Positions 16,621 through 25,367 of a DNA stretch of 42,114 nucleotides are shown piece by piece; position 1 is the first letter of the stretch, and each line of letters starts with the position of its first letter. Both the position numbers and the translations under genes were made by a program. Source of the stretch: Bacillota bacterium (GTDB lineage: Bacteria; Bacillota; Clostridia; Acetivibrionales; Acetivibrionaceae); the NCBI GenBank assembly GCA_023398495.1, contig JAEWSG010000185.1, positions 1-42,114 on the forward strand, in the 5' to 3' direction. Below the pieces are notes generated by a model. The model saw only the letters and a list, made by a program, of their open reading frames with translations. It searched no databases and was not told the origin of the DNA.

Positions 16621-18786
16621 ATGGGAAAAACCTTAGTTTTGGCTGAAAAGCCATCAGTAGCAAGAGATCTTGCAAAAGTACTAAACAGCAATCAAAAAGG
16701 AAATGGATTCTTAGCCGGCCCGAAATATTTAGTAACTTGGGCATTAGGTCATCTTGTGACCCTCGCCGATCCTGAAATATACAGCAATAGATATAAGACA
16801 TGGAATATAGAAGATTTGCCTATGCTTCCAAAGAAAATGGAGCTGGTTGTCATAAGAGAGACATCCAAGCAATTCGGCGTTGTAAAAAACCTGATGCACA
16901 GGGATGATATAGATGAGCTGGTCATCGCAACCGACTCCGGTAGAGAAGGAGAACTGGTCGCAAGATGGATAATTATGAAGGCAGGCTTCAGAAAACCCAT
17001 CAAACGTCTGTGGATCTCTTCTCAAACAGATAAAGCTATTAAAGATGGGTTTGCAAACCTTAAACCTGCAAAGGACTATGATAACCTGTTTTATTCTGCC
17101 CAGAGTCGTTCTGAAGCTGACTGGTTGGTTGGTCTTAATGTAACTCGTGCACTAACCTGCAAATTTAATGCTCAATTGTCAGCCGGAAGGGTTCAAACTC
17201 CTACATTAGCTATGATAGTGGATAGGGAAAATGAAATAAGAAAATTTGTACCTAAAGATTATTGGAACATTAATGCCGGCTTTGAGGGGTTCACAGTTCA
17301 GTGGCAGGATAAGGCTTCAGGTCAAACAAGAATATTTGATAAAAAAAAGGCAGATGATATTGTATCAAAAATTACAGGCCAAACCGGACAAGTTGTGGAA
17401 GTACGTAAAGAAGCCAAAAGAGATCTTCCTCCACTAGCTTATGATTTGACCGAGCTTCAACGCGATGCAAACAGAAAATATAGTTATTCCGCAAAACAAA
17501 CACTTAATATAATGCAGAAGTTATATGAAACACACAAGCTGGTTACATACCCAAGAACGGATTCTAAGTACATAACTGAAGATATTGTTCCGACTCTTGT
17601 CGATCGCTTAAAAAGTATCGCTATCGGACCATATGCAAAGCCTGTACAAAATATAATGAGAAACAAAATCAATGTTACTAAGCGTTTTGCAGATAACAGC
17701 AAGGTCTCCGATCACCACGCAATAATACCTACTGAACAATATGTTAATTTGGCTTCATTAAATTCAGAAGAACGAAACATATATGATTTGATTGTAAAAA
17801 GGTTTATAGCCGTTTTAAACCCTCCATTTGAGTATGAACAGACTACCGTTAAAGTGGATTGCAAAGGCGAGCTTTTATACGCAAAAGGAAAGATTATAAA
17901 GTCATGGGGTTGGAAAAGCATATATGAAGGCTTTGGCAAACTGGACGAAGATGAGGGCGACGACGAAAACAGTCAGTCTCTGCCAGACATAAAACAAGGT
18001 CAAAGGTCTGTATTATCCTCTGTAAAACTTCAGAACGGTAAAACCAAACCTCCTTCAAGGTACACTGAAGCTACTCTTTTATCTGCCATGGAGCACCCGG
18101 GTAAATTTGTGGAAAACAAAGCATTAAGAGAGGCACTTGAGAGCACAAGCGGCCTTGGAACTCCTGCAACAAGGGCTGATATAATAGAAAAGCTATTTAA
18201 CACCTTCTACATTGAAAGAAAGGGGAAAGAGATTTATCCTACATCTAAAGGAATACAACTCATAGGACTTGTGCCTTCCGATCTTAAATCCCCTGAACTT
18301 ACTGCTAAATGGGAACAACAGCTCTCCCTCATCAGTAAAGGCAAAACCAATCCGGACACGTTTGTCTCCGAAATGAGAAACTATGCAACCAAGCTTGTCA
18401 AGGATGTTATAAACAGTAATGAAATCTTTAAACACGATAATGTTACAAGGGAAAAATGTGAATGCGGTAAATATCTGCTTGAGGTAAACGGCAAAAAGGG
18501 TAAAATGCTTGTGTGCCCAGACCGCGAATGTGGCTTCCGAAAACCAATATCTCTAGTTTCCAATGCCAGATGTCCAGAGTGTCATAAAAAGATGGAAATA
18601 CGCGGTGAAGGCGAAAATAAATCCTTTTACTGTGCATGTGGTTATAGAGAGAAGCTTGAAACCTTCAAAAAGCGAAAAGGTGAACAGGTAAATAAAAAGG
18701 AAGTTACCAATTTCCTCAAACAACAGGACAAAGGCGAAGCTATAAACTCAGCCCTTGCAGATGCACTATCAAAGTGGAAATCATAA
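16621..18786 (+). CDS. topB: DNA topoisomerase III
   Basis: A 721-residue type IA topoisomerase that passes single strands to separate linked DNA. The Toprim domain is at the N-terminus (LVLAEKPSVARDLAKVL, with DSGREGE at 105-111), the central gate follows, and the catalytic tyrosine is Y310 in LVTYPRTDSKYI. The C-terminal part (about 610-690) has paired cysteine motifs (CECG...CPDREC; CPECHKK...CACG), zinc-ribbon-like DNA-binding elements. Length and order are typical of TopB. GAAAGGAA precedes the ATG. Its stop overlaps the end of the convergent MutS-like gene by six bases, leaving no room for a separate terminator. Confidence 0.95.
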   Translation: MGKTLVLAEKPSVARDLAKVLNSNQKGNGFLAGPKYLVTWALGHLVTLADPEIYSNRYKTWNIEDLPMLPKKMELVVIRETSKQFGVVKNLMHRDDIDELVIATDSGREGELVARWIIMKAGFRKPIKRLWISSQTDKAIKDGFANLKPAKDYDNLFYSAQSRSEADWLVGLNVTRALTCKFNAQLSAGRVQTPTLAMIVDRENEIRKFVPKDYWNINAGFEGFTVQWQDKASGQTRIFDKKKADDIVSKITGQTGQVVEVRKEAKRDLPPLAYDLTELQRDANRKYSYSAKQTLNIMQKLYETHKLVTYPRTDSKYITEDIVPTLVDRLKSIAIGPYAKPVQNIMRNKINVTKRFADNSKVSDHHAIIPTEQYVNLASLNSEERNIYDLIVKRFIAVLNPPFEYEQTTVKVDCKGELLYAKGKIIKSWGWKSIYEGFGKLDEDEGDDENSQSLPDIKQGQRSVLSSVKLQNGKTKPPSRYTEATLLSAMEHPGKFVENKALREALESTSGLGTPATRADIIEKLFNTFYIERKGKEIYPTSKGIQLIGLVPSDLKSPELTAKWEQQLSLISKGKTNPDTFVSEMRNYATKLVKDVINSNEIFKHDNVTREKCECGKYLLEVNGKKGKMLVCPDRECGFRKPISLVSNARCPECHKKMEIRGEGENKSFYCACGYREKLETFKKRKGEQVNKKEVTNFLKQQDKGEAINSALADALSKWKS

Positions 18787-20595
18787 TACACTATCATCTA
18801 TGTCAATACCTGCCATCTTCATAAGGTAAATTGCATTGCGTGTATTTGAAACCCCGTTGCGCAACTTATAATCAAAATATATCTTGTTGTCTTTATAGTA
18901 CTCTTCGAAATGATAATTCATTATCTTTGAATTTTTTGTCTCGAGATCACAAAGCTCAAAATCATGGGTTGAAACCATACCAATAGCCTTGGTCTTGCTG
19001 AGTTCCTCAATAAGGACCCTGGCTCCTGTATGGCGATCTCTTGAATTGGTTCCTTTGAATATCTCATCTAAAAGGAAAAAAACCTTCCTTCCCTCCTTAG
19101 CTTCTTTAAGAATCTCCTTAATTCTTAATAGCTCTGCATAAAAGGAAGAAATACTCTTGCCAAGGTCATCACTTACTCTCATACAACTGTGTATATCCAT
19201 AACAGATGCACGGAAAGCTGCAGCACAAACCGGTGCTCCTGCATAACCCAAAACCAGGTTTATTCCCGCAGTCCTTAAAAGCGTACTCTTACCGGACATG
19301 TTTGAGCCCGTAATAAGAAGCACCTTCGTTGGCGTATTAAAGCCCAAATGGTTGCACACTCTGTTTGAAGTTATAAGTGGATGTCCCATTTGAAGAGATT
19401 CAAAATGGCTCTCCTGCTCATCTGAAATCTCCGGTGTTATCCAATCCGGATTGTCATGTTTTATAATAGACAAACTTGACAAAGCCTCAATTTCTGCCAT
19501 CCCTTCAAGCCACGCTCTAAGATGTGTACCTGATTTTTTCTTCCATTTTTCGAGTACTACTACATTGTGATAATCCCAAAGCGTAAGTATGTTAAAAACA
19601 AAATAAAACGGTGCATGCCTGTTGGAAATGGAATCAATTATTTTTGACAATCTTTTTACTTGTTTATATGCCGGCATCCCCGAATTTCCTGCCATTTTAC
19701 CTGATATCTTATTTATTAAAACTGATTTGAATTTCTTCCTTTCAAATTGCCAAAGCATCTTGTAGTATATACTTATATCTTTGTTAAACTTATCAGCAGT
19801 ATTAAATATCTCTTTTCTTTCCCCTCTTTTAAAAAGCAAAATAAAATATTGCAAAACTATAAAAAGTGCAGACACATAGTAAGGTATTACCTCAATCCAC
19901 AGTGACAATAACAAAGATAGTATAGTTATTATTGGAAGCACTTTTACAGCTATCCCAAGCCATGGTTTTCTATAAAAGCCATGTTCTTCAGTAGCCCAAG
20001 AAATAAGCTTTTCGGGAACCTTCATACCATCAGACACTACCAGCCCTTCGCACAAAAACCGCTGTCTCCACCCTAGCTTACCTGCAAGTTCACCTACAGC
20101 TTCCTGACGTGCTTTAATACTTACTTCATCCTTCTTGTTACCAGATAGCAAACCACTCAATGCCCTTCGCCCCAAATAAGTATTTGCACTATTTATCCAT
20201 TGAAATACAGACCTGTTTCCAAAAATATCAAGATCGTGTGCGTACTCGTGGCTGACATCCAAGAAATCTTTACCATCATCAGAAAATGTGCTCCACTCAC
20301 CATTTAAGCGTTTCAATGAATCTTCATTGATTTTTGCAAGCAAGGAAGTGTACATCCTTGCTTTAAACATTTTGTCATGCACGAACAACAAATAGCCAAA
20401 TGAGACCACAAACACTATAAATAATGCCCCCAAAATAAAGTAGTACTTGACTATTAATAAAAATATGCTTAGTGCAATTCCTGAAATAAATACTAACAAC
20501 CTTAAATTGCTTGTGATATTAATAGCCTTATTATATTTTTGGTTTATTCTTAAATAATGATCCCTTCGTCTTTCATACTTCTCTTTTGCGGTCAT
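18781..20595 (-). CDS. Membrane-anchored MutS-like ATPase
   Basis: A 604-residue protein with a C-terminal MutS ATPase domain: Walker A (SNMSGKST, about 431-438), a MutS-type DDLGKSISSFYAEL region, Walker B (VFFLLDEIFKGTN) and STHD. The N-terminal mismatch-recognition and connector domains of MutS1 are missing. Instead there are hydrophobic membrane segments at about 31-72 and again at 213-257, before and after a lever-like region (NTYLGRRALSGLL). Such membrane MutS relatives occur in Clostridia and Bacteroidetes but their role is unknown; mismatch repair should not be assumed. It is convergent with topB, overlapping by six bases. Confidence 0.85.
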   Translation of the reverse strand: MTAKEKYERRRDHYLRINQKYNKAINITSNLRLLVFISGIALSIFLLIVKYYFILGALFIVFVVSFGYLLFVHDKMFKARMYTSLLAKINEDSLKRLNGEWSTFSDDGKDFLDVSHEYAHDLDIFGNRSVFQWINSANTYLGRRALSGLLSGNKKDEVSIKARQEAVGELAGKLGWRQRFLCEGLVVSDGMKVPEKLISWATEEHGFYRKPWLGIAVKVLPIITILSLLLSLWIEVIPYYVSALFIVLQYFILLFKRGERKEIFNTADKFNKDISIYYKMLWQFERKKFKSVLINKISGKMAGNSGMPAYKQVKRLSKIIDSISNRHAPFYFVFNILTLWDYHNVVVLEKWKKKSGTHLRAWLEGMAEIEALSSLSIIKHDNPDWITPEISDEQESHFESLQMGHPLITSNRVCNHLGFNTPTKVLLITGSNMSGKSTLLRTAGINLVLGYAGAPVCAAAFRASVMDIHSCMRVSDDLGKSISSFYAELLRIKEILKEAKEGRKVFFLLDEIFKGTNSRDRHTGARVLIEELSKTKAIGMVSTHDFELCDLETKNSKIMNYHFEEYYKDNKIYFDYKLRNGVSNTRNAIYLMKMAGIDIDDSVL

Positions 20596-20807
20596 TAACT
20601 CATTCCTTTACATATGTTTATAGCGGTTCAATTATAATGCTGTGGCACCTTAATTACAAAAGTTCTAAAAATATTTTTTGTCAAAAATATTATAATACTA
20701 TGTTATCAACCTATACATTGGGGAATAAATAAAATATTGAAATATCCCCGTAGAAATGATACATTTAATCAATAATCATTTAGTTTCATGAAAAGGAGGC
20801 TGTACAA

Positions 20808-21455
20808 TTGTCAAAACTACCAATAAAACTCACTTTTGGAGAAGAAGTTGCAAATGCCATAACCCATGGTGTAGCTTCGTTGCTTGTACTGTTTTCAATA
20901 CCCGTAGTTTCTATCATCGCTTACACTAAAGGCTCAATATATGATACAGTTGGTGTTACTATATTCTGTGTATCGATATTTCTAATGTTCCTAATGTCAA
21001 CATTCTACCATATAATGGAGCACGAGACAAAACATAAAAAAGTCATGCGCATATTTGATCATATATTTATCTACGTCGCAATTGCAGGTACATATACCCC
21101 CATAGCAATCTCTGTCATCGGCGGCTGGCAATCAGCAGTCATTCTTTCAATACAATGGGCTATGGTTTTATTCGGCATACTTTATAAATCCATTTCAAAA
21201 AAATCTACGCCTAAGTTTTCACTCATGATATATCTTATAATGGGCTGGACTCTTATTATTTTTATGCCCTTATTTATCCAAAAAGCTAATCCCCTGCTTT
21301 TCTGGCTTATTCTTGCAGGAGGAGTACTATATTCTTCCGGAGCTGCCATTTACGCACGTAAAGGTTTCAAGTACCATCACATGGTGTGGCATTTATTCGT
21401 ATTTTTAGGGGCATTAACACATTATATCGGCATATGTTTCTTTATGTACAAATAG
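20808..21455 (+). CDS. Hemolysin III / PAQR-like membrane protein
   Basis: A 215-residue protein with seven membrane helices. Family motifs are ANAITHGVASLL near the start, STFYHIMEH with the conserved Ser and His, FDHIFIYVAIAGTYTP, and the C-terminal HHMVWHLFVFLGALTHYIGI whose histidines bind zinc in relatives. The name comes from Bacillus cereus hemolysin III; the bacterial role may be lipid-related hydrolysis rather than toxicity. Start TTG 20808 is fixed by AAGGAGG (20793-20799) eight bases before it. It stands alone, divergent from the MutS-like gene. Confidence 0.92.
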   Translation: MSKLPIKLTFGEEVANAITHGVASLLVLFSIPVVSIIAYTKGSIYDTVGVTIFCVSIFLMFLMSTFYHIMEHETKHKKVMRIFDHIFIYVAIAGTYTPIAISVIGGWQSAVILSIQWAMVLFGILYKSISKKSTPKFSLMIYLIMGWTLIIFMPLFIQKANPLLFWLILAGGVLYSSGAAIYARKGFKYHHMVWHLFVFLGALTHYIGICFFMYK

Positions 21456-21522
21456 CGTAAACATAACAAGAAAAATAAAATAACATAATTTCCTTAACAT
21501 TAAAAAATCTTATAAAAGCCCA

Positions 21523-22161
21523 TTAATTTTTCACCATACCAACTAGTCCAACTAAGGTCATATGGTTTATACACTTATCCTTTGTCAAAATTTTAGAAAT
21601 ACTGGTAACATCTTTTAATGCTATTGCATAAACACTTATACATCTGTCGAGCATATCTTTTAATACCAGATTTACTTCCCTGTATATTTTCCTTGTAACC
21701 TTAACAAACTTTGAATCCATCAATATATGGGAACATCTTTTCAAAAGCTCCTCAGGCGTACCTTTTGAAACTATCCTTAATTTTTCATTTATTAAATGGG
21801 TAGATACTTTCAGGTTGTTGTCATACTCAAATGTAAGCTCATTAACCTTTGGTGCGATAGTTTCAATAAGTTTTTTGTCAAACCCCTTTGAAGCAGCATA
21901 ATGAAAAATTGCTTTTTCATATTCGTCACCTATTACATCTACCTGTTTATTGTTTATTTTAATGACTTCAGCATAATTGCTAAGTACGAGAGAATGCATA
22001 AATATTCCAAAGCTCTTTTCTTCTTCATCGACGCAATCTGCTTTTATAAGCTTACCATCAAGGTAAACCTCATTAACAATAAAATTTGAAGAATTATTAT
22101 CAAGGTCTTCTATTATAGATTTTTTATTATACAATGCTATCTCCTTTGAACCAAGATTCAT
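21523..22161 (-). CDS. Free-standing P-type ATPase nucleotide-binding (N) domain
   Basis: A 212-residue soluble protein that matches only the N domain of P2-type calcium-like ATPases. NFIVNEVYLDGKLI corresponds to the TQNKMTV-plus-strand region after the phosphorylation site, GDEYEKAIFHYAASKG (78-93) to the GDPTEGAL segment, FEYDNNLKVST to the FDSERKRMS loop, and KGTPEELLKRC (133-143) to the KGAPE motif of the ATP pocket. It ends at TLVGLVGM, just where the P domain would resume. The DKTGT phosphorylation motif, the rest of the P domain and all membrane helices are absent, so it cannot pump. It has its own promoter and an AAGGAG site, so it may be a retained regulatory or nucleotide-binding protein rather than debris. 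Confidence 0.7.
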   Translation of the reverse strand: MNLGSKEIALYNKKSIIEDLDNNSSNFIVNEVYLDGKLIKADCVDEEEKSFGIFMHSLVLSNYAEVIKINNKQVDVIGDEYEKAIFHYAASKGFDKKLIETIAPKVNELTFEYDNNLKVSTHLINEKLRIVSKGTPEELLKRCSHILMDSKFVKVTRKIYREVNLVLKDMLDRCISVYAIALKDVTSISKILTKDKCINHMTLVGLVGMVKN

Positions 22162-22297
22162 AAACTATCTCCTTCCTACAGTTCCACAAAAACCAGGCAC
22201 CACTTTCAAATAACCTTCCTCTATTTCTATAAAAAATCAACCTGTCAATTAATCAGAAACATTCACTTTACAAAAATATCCTATTAACAATTTTAAT

Positions 22298-22325
22298 TTT
22301 ATAATAAATAATATTAATTTGTCAA
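22298..22325 (-). promoter_or_regulatory. Promoter of the orphan ATPase-domain gene
   Basis: On the minus strand TTGACA (22325-22320) and TATAAA (22303-22298) are 16 bases apart. Transcription would start near 22291, giving a leader of about 130 bases before the ATG at 22161. Confidence 0.6.
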
Positions 22326-22663
22326 TTAAAAATATGTTAATAATTTATTAACTCTTTTATAAACTCCTCATATTTTCATTGAATTTATATCGCAAGTATA
22401 AAAAAACAATCTCAAATTGAGTTTTAAAAAAATTCTTTTCTTTCTTTTCTTTACGGACACTTGAATAACTATAATGATTAGTAGTATAATAAAGTTTAAA
22501 GTCAAGTCTGGTTGTGAACTGCACATGGAATTGTTTTTATTTCAAAATATACTTTTTGGGTAAAGGTTGTTTTTTTTATCAAAAGTTTGTTAAAAAATAA
22601 ACTATCCATGTTACTTGTTTATAAAGATAACAGATTAAAAAATAACAAATAGGGGGAATTATC
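22326..22663. other. AT-rich spacer between divergent genes, with serA leader
   Basis: This region separates the orphan ATPase-domain gene from serA. Apart from the serA promoter it is AT-rich sequence with no open frame I can support. The serA leader (about 22497-22663) has long T and A runs but no T-box signature or other riboswitch I recognise. Confidence 0.4.
22461..22490 (+). promoter_or_regulatory. serA promoter
   Basis: TTGAAT (22461-22466) and a perfect TATAAT (22485-22490) are separated by 18 bases. The transcript would begin near 22497 with a leader of about 165 bases. Confidence 0.65.
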
Positions 22664-23827
22664 TTGTTTAAATTACAAATGCTTAATAAAATTTCATCCG
22701 CAGGACTGGATGTTTTTGAAAAGGAAAAGTATGAAATATCATCTGAAATGGACAACCCTGATGCAATTCTTGTCAGAAGTGCCAATATGCTTGATATGGA
22801 ATTGCAAGGCAATCTCAAAGCAATTGCAAGAGCCGGTGCAGGTGTTAACAATATACCTATTGATAAATGCACAGAGAAAGGTATAGTAGTTTTCAATACT
22901 CCAGGAGCAAATGCAAATGCAGTTAAGGAACTTGTAATTGCCTCCCTTTTGCTTTCTTCAAGAAAAATCTTTAAAGGTATGGAATGGGCTCAATCTCTTA
23001 AAGGCAATGGCAGTGAAGTTGAAAAAATGGTTGAAAAGGGTAAGTCCCAATTTGAAGGACCTGAAATCAAAGGTAAGAGATTAGGTGTCATAGGCTTGGG
23101 TGCCATTGGAGTAATGGTAGCTAATGACGCACTTTCACTTGGTATGGATGTTATAGGGTATGATCCATATATATCTATTAATGCTGCCTGGGACCTATCA
23201 AGTGCTGTTCATAGAGCTAACAGCCTCGAACAATTAATATCCACATCCGATTATATAACTATCCATGTACCTTTTATTGATAGTACTAAAGGTATGATAA
23301 ACAAAGATATGTTCAGTATAATGAAAAAAGGTGTAAGGTTATTAAACTTCGCAAGGGGAGGTCTTGTTGCAAACAAGGATCTGCTTGAAGCTTTGGAAAA
23401 CGATACTGTATCATGCTATGTAACCGATTTCCCATCTGAAGAGTTGCTGGGTATTGATAAGGTAATGGCAATTCCACACCTTGGTGCATCAACTCCTGAA
23501 TCAGAAGAAAATTGTGCATTGATGGCTTCTGTACAAATGCGTGAATTTCTGGAAAAAGGACATATCAAAAATTCTGTCAATTTCCCTGATTCCGAACTTG
23601 CACGTTCAGGAGATACAAGAGTAATTGTAGCCCATGACAATGTGCCAAATATGTTTGGACAAATAACTTCTTTGATAGCTACGTATAAAATTAATATCGG
23701 GGACATGCTCAGCCGTCATAGAAACAAAATAGGTTATACCATTTTCGATATCGAAGGCTCGCTCCCTGACCAATTGCTTGAAGGTTTGAAATCAATTGAA
23801 GGTGTTAGAATGGCAAGAGCTATATAA
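22664..23827 (+). CDS. serA: D-3-phosphoglycerate dehydrogenase
   Basis: A 387-residue enzyme of the first step of serine synthesis: 3-phosphoglycerate to 3-phosphohydroxypyruvate with NAD. The catalytic core has ARAGAGVNNI, the NAD-binding motif GLGAIG (144-149), NFARGG with the active-site arginine, and IPHLGASTPESEENCA with the catalytic histidine. A C-terminal ACT domain (about 315-387) suggests allosteric control by serine. The start is a TTG at 22664 behind a GGGGGA site; no better start lies nearby. Relatives often stand next to serC, but no aminotransferase gene is found here. Confidence 0.92.
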   Translation: MFKLQMLNKISSAGLDVFEKEKYEISSEMDNPDAILVRSANMLDMELQGNLKAIARAGAGVNNIPIDKCTEKGIVVFNTPGANANAVKELVIASLLLSSRKIFKGMEWAQSLKGNGSEVEKMVEKGKSQFEGPEIKGKRLGVIGLGAIGVMVANDALSLGMDVIGYDPYISINAAWDLSSAVHRANSLEQLISTSDYITIHVPFIDSTKGMINKDMFSIMKKGVRLLNFARGGLVANKDLLEALENDTVSCYVTDFPSEELLGIDKVMAIPHLGASTPESEENCALMASVQMREFLEKGHIKNSVNFPDSELARSGDTRVIVAHDNVPNMFGQITSLIATYKINIGDMLSRHRNKIGYTIFDIEGSLPDQLLEGLKSIEGVRMARAI

Positions 23828-23860
23828 AGAATATAAACACGACATTATTCACATAATGTA

Positions 23861-23904
23861 AAAAACCCCGACGAGCCAATATTTTATCTCTCGCCGGGGT
23901 TTTT
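23861..23904. terminator. Bidirectional terminator between serA and the anchor gene
   Basis: AAAAACCCCG-CGAG pairs with CTCG-CGGGGTTTTT with one mismatch. Runs of A and T on both sides let it work on either strand, as expected between two convergent genes. Confidence 0.88.
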
Positions 23905-23934
23905 GCTGCATTCTTTAAAGAACTTTATTATTTC

Positions 23935-25200
23935 TTAATTTTGGGCTTCCATATAGTCAATACAATTTGAAATCATAGTAAAAAGTTCAGCTCTGGTAAC
24001 ATTCTTATCCGGTTTAAATGTGTTGTCACTGTAACCTTTTACAATTCCCATCTCGCAAGCTTTACTTACATATTTTTTTGACCATGCTGCAATCTTTTCT
24101 TCGTCTACAAAACTCAGTTCCGAGCTTTCAGAAGGAGCGAATTCAAAAGTCTTCATAAGCATTACTACAACTTCCTGTCGGGTAACATTTCTCGAAGCTC
24201 TGAAGGTGTTATCTTCATACCCACTCACAACTTTATGGTCTAGAGCTGTTTTGAGGAATCCTTTAACCCATAAAGGTATCTCATTATTATCTGCAAAACC
24301 GAATTCCGGATTTGATGTAGGGCTATACCCCATTGACTTCATCAAGGCCGTTATTGCCTCAGCCCTAGTTATACTATTATCAGGCTTTATTGTCCCATCA
24401 GGGTATCCCTGTATAACACCACGACTAATCAATTTAATGATGTTCACTTTAGACCAATGCGAACTTACATCTCTTGGAATTACAAGCTCACCGGTTGGAG
24501 TTGGCATTACTGTTACATCGGACGAAGGTGTTGGTGTAACTTCAGTTGAAGGCATCATAGTTGTTTCAACCAAAGTCGTAATTGTTGGTGTTGGTGTTGA
24601 TGTAATTGCAGGTGTTATTGTTATTGCAGGTGTTGCTATAGTTGGCGTTACCAAAGGTGTTGCTGGATTTCCAACAGTTATCGAACTGCTGTTATATATA
24701 ACTCCTGTGATTTCATCGGTTCCAGAAGCGTACACAGCACACCTTGAATCACCATAAGCCAGATTGTATATGCCATCAGCTGCATTTCCTGCAATATTTA
24801 ACTGTATTTTTGCAAATGTACCATCATTTTTTATCATTCTGCTGCCATCTGTTGGAGCTTCAAAAGTCATCGCTGCAAATCCTGATTCAACATTAACATT
24901 AGTGTTAAAATCATTTGGATTAGTTATCAAATCGCCTGGTACAATACTAACTGAAGTATAGATTTGCGGATCATAAAGCACCCAAAAACTGCAGGTGTAT
25001 ATTCCTGATGCAGGCACGTTTTTAAATGTCAAAGGTACTGTAACAGCAGTTCCCTGCTCTCCACTTACATTAGTGAGATTTACCTCCATTGAATCAAGTG
25101 CATATGTAAATGAAGTAAACAAGCAGCCAATAATCAGAATTGTAACCATTATGATACTCTTCACTTTGTTCATACATAATAACCTGTCCCTATTATTCAT
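23935..25200 (-). CDS. Cohesin-SLH cell-surface anchor, OlpA/OlpC-like
   Basis: A 421-residue surface protein that would hold dockerin-bearing proteins on the cell wall. After a signal peptide (ends near residue 35, FTYA) comes one cohesin module (about 37-177: VNLTNVSGEQGTAVTVPLTF opens it), then a Thr/Pro-rich linker (178-243), then three SLH repeats (244-290, 302-352, 363-413) with motifs ITRAE, VTRQE and VTRAE that bind pyruvylated secondary wall polymer. The size and order match OlpA or OlpC of C. thermocellum, which carry type I cohesins; the sequence does not decide which. The ATG at 25200 has AAGGAAGGAA before it. A dockerin enzyme encoded 7.5 kb away is a possible ligand. Confidence 0.92.
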   Translation of the reverse strand: MNNRDRLLCMNKVKSIIMVTILIIGCLFTSFTYALDSMEVNLTNVSGEQGTAVTVPLTFKNVPASGIYTCSFWVLYDPQIYTSVSIVPGDLITNPNDFNTNVNVESGFAAMTFEAPTDGSRMIKNDGTFAKIQLNIAGNAADGIYNLAYGDSRCAVYASGTDEITGVIYNSSSITVGNPATPLVTPTIATPAITITPAITSTPTPTITTLVETTMMPSTEVTPTPSSDVTVMPTPTGELVIPRDVSSHWSKVNIIKLISRGVIQGYPDGTIKPDNSITRAEAITALMKSMGYSPTSNPEFGFADNNEIPLWVKGFLKTALDHKVVSGYEDNTFRASRNVTRQEVVVMLMKTFEFAPSESSELSFVDEEKIAAWSKKYVSKACEMGIVKGYSDNTFKPDKNVTRAELFTMISNCIDYMEAQN

Positions 25201-25344
25201 TAATTAATTCCTTCCTTCTTTTGAGTATTTAAGAATGCAAAGAGTGTAAAAGTTCTTGAGTTGTTAAATCAGAGGTACATTAAGTACAAGCAGTCCCATA
25301 CATTTTATTATACAATAATTAGTCCTCTTTTGCTATAGTTTTCA

Positions 25345-25364
25345 TTGACGTCTTTTGACGTCTT
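25345..25364. repeat. Tandem 10-base repeat with GACGTC palindromes
   Basis: TTGACGTCTT occurs twice in succession (25345-25354 and 25355-25364). Each holds the palindrome GACGTC, so the centres are one helical turn apart. It lies between the anchor gene's upstream region and the stop of the methyltransferase gene. It could be an operator for the anchor gene, but no protein is known for it here. Confidence 0.4.
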
Positions 25365-25367
25365 CTG

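Noticed and set aside
20720..20748. GGGGA/TCCCC hairpin before the hemolysin III-like gene
   Set aside because: Only five paired bases with a 20-base loop; too weak to call.
22497..22663. A serine T-box or riboswitch in the serA leader
   Set aside because: No T-box sequence, specifier-like structure or antiterminator was found, only AT-rich sequence.
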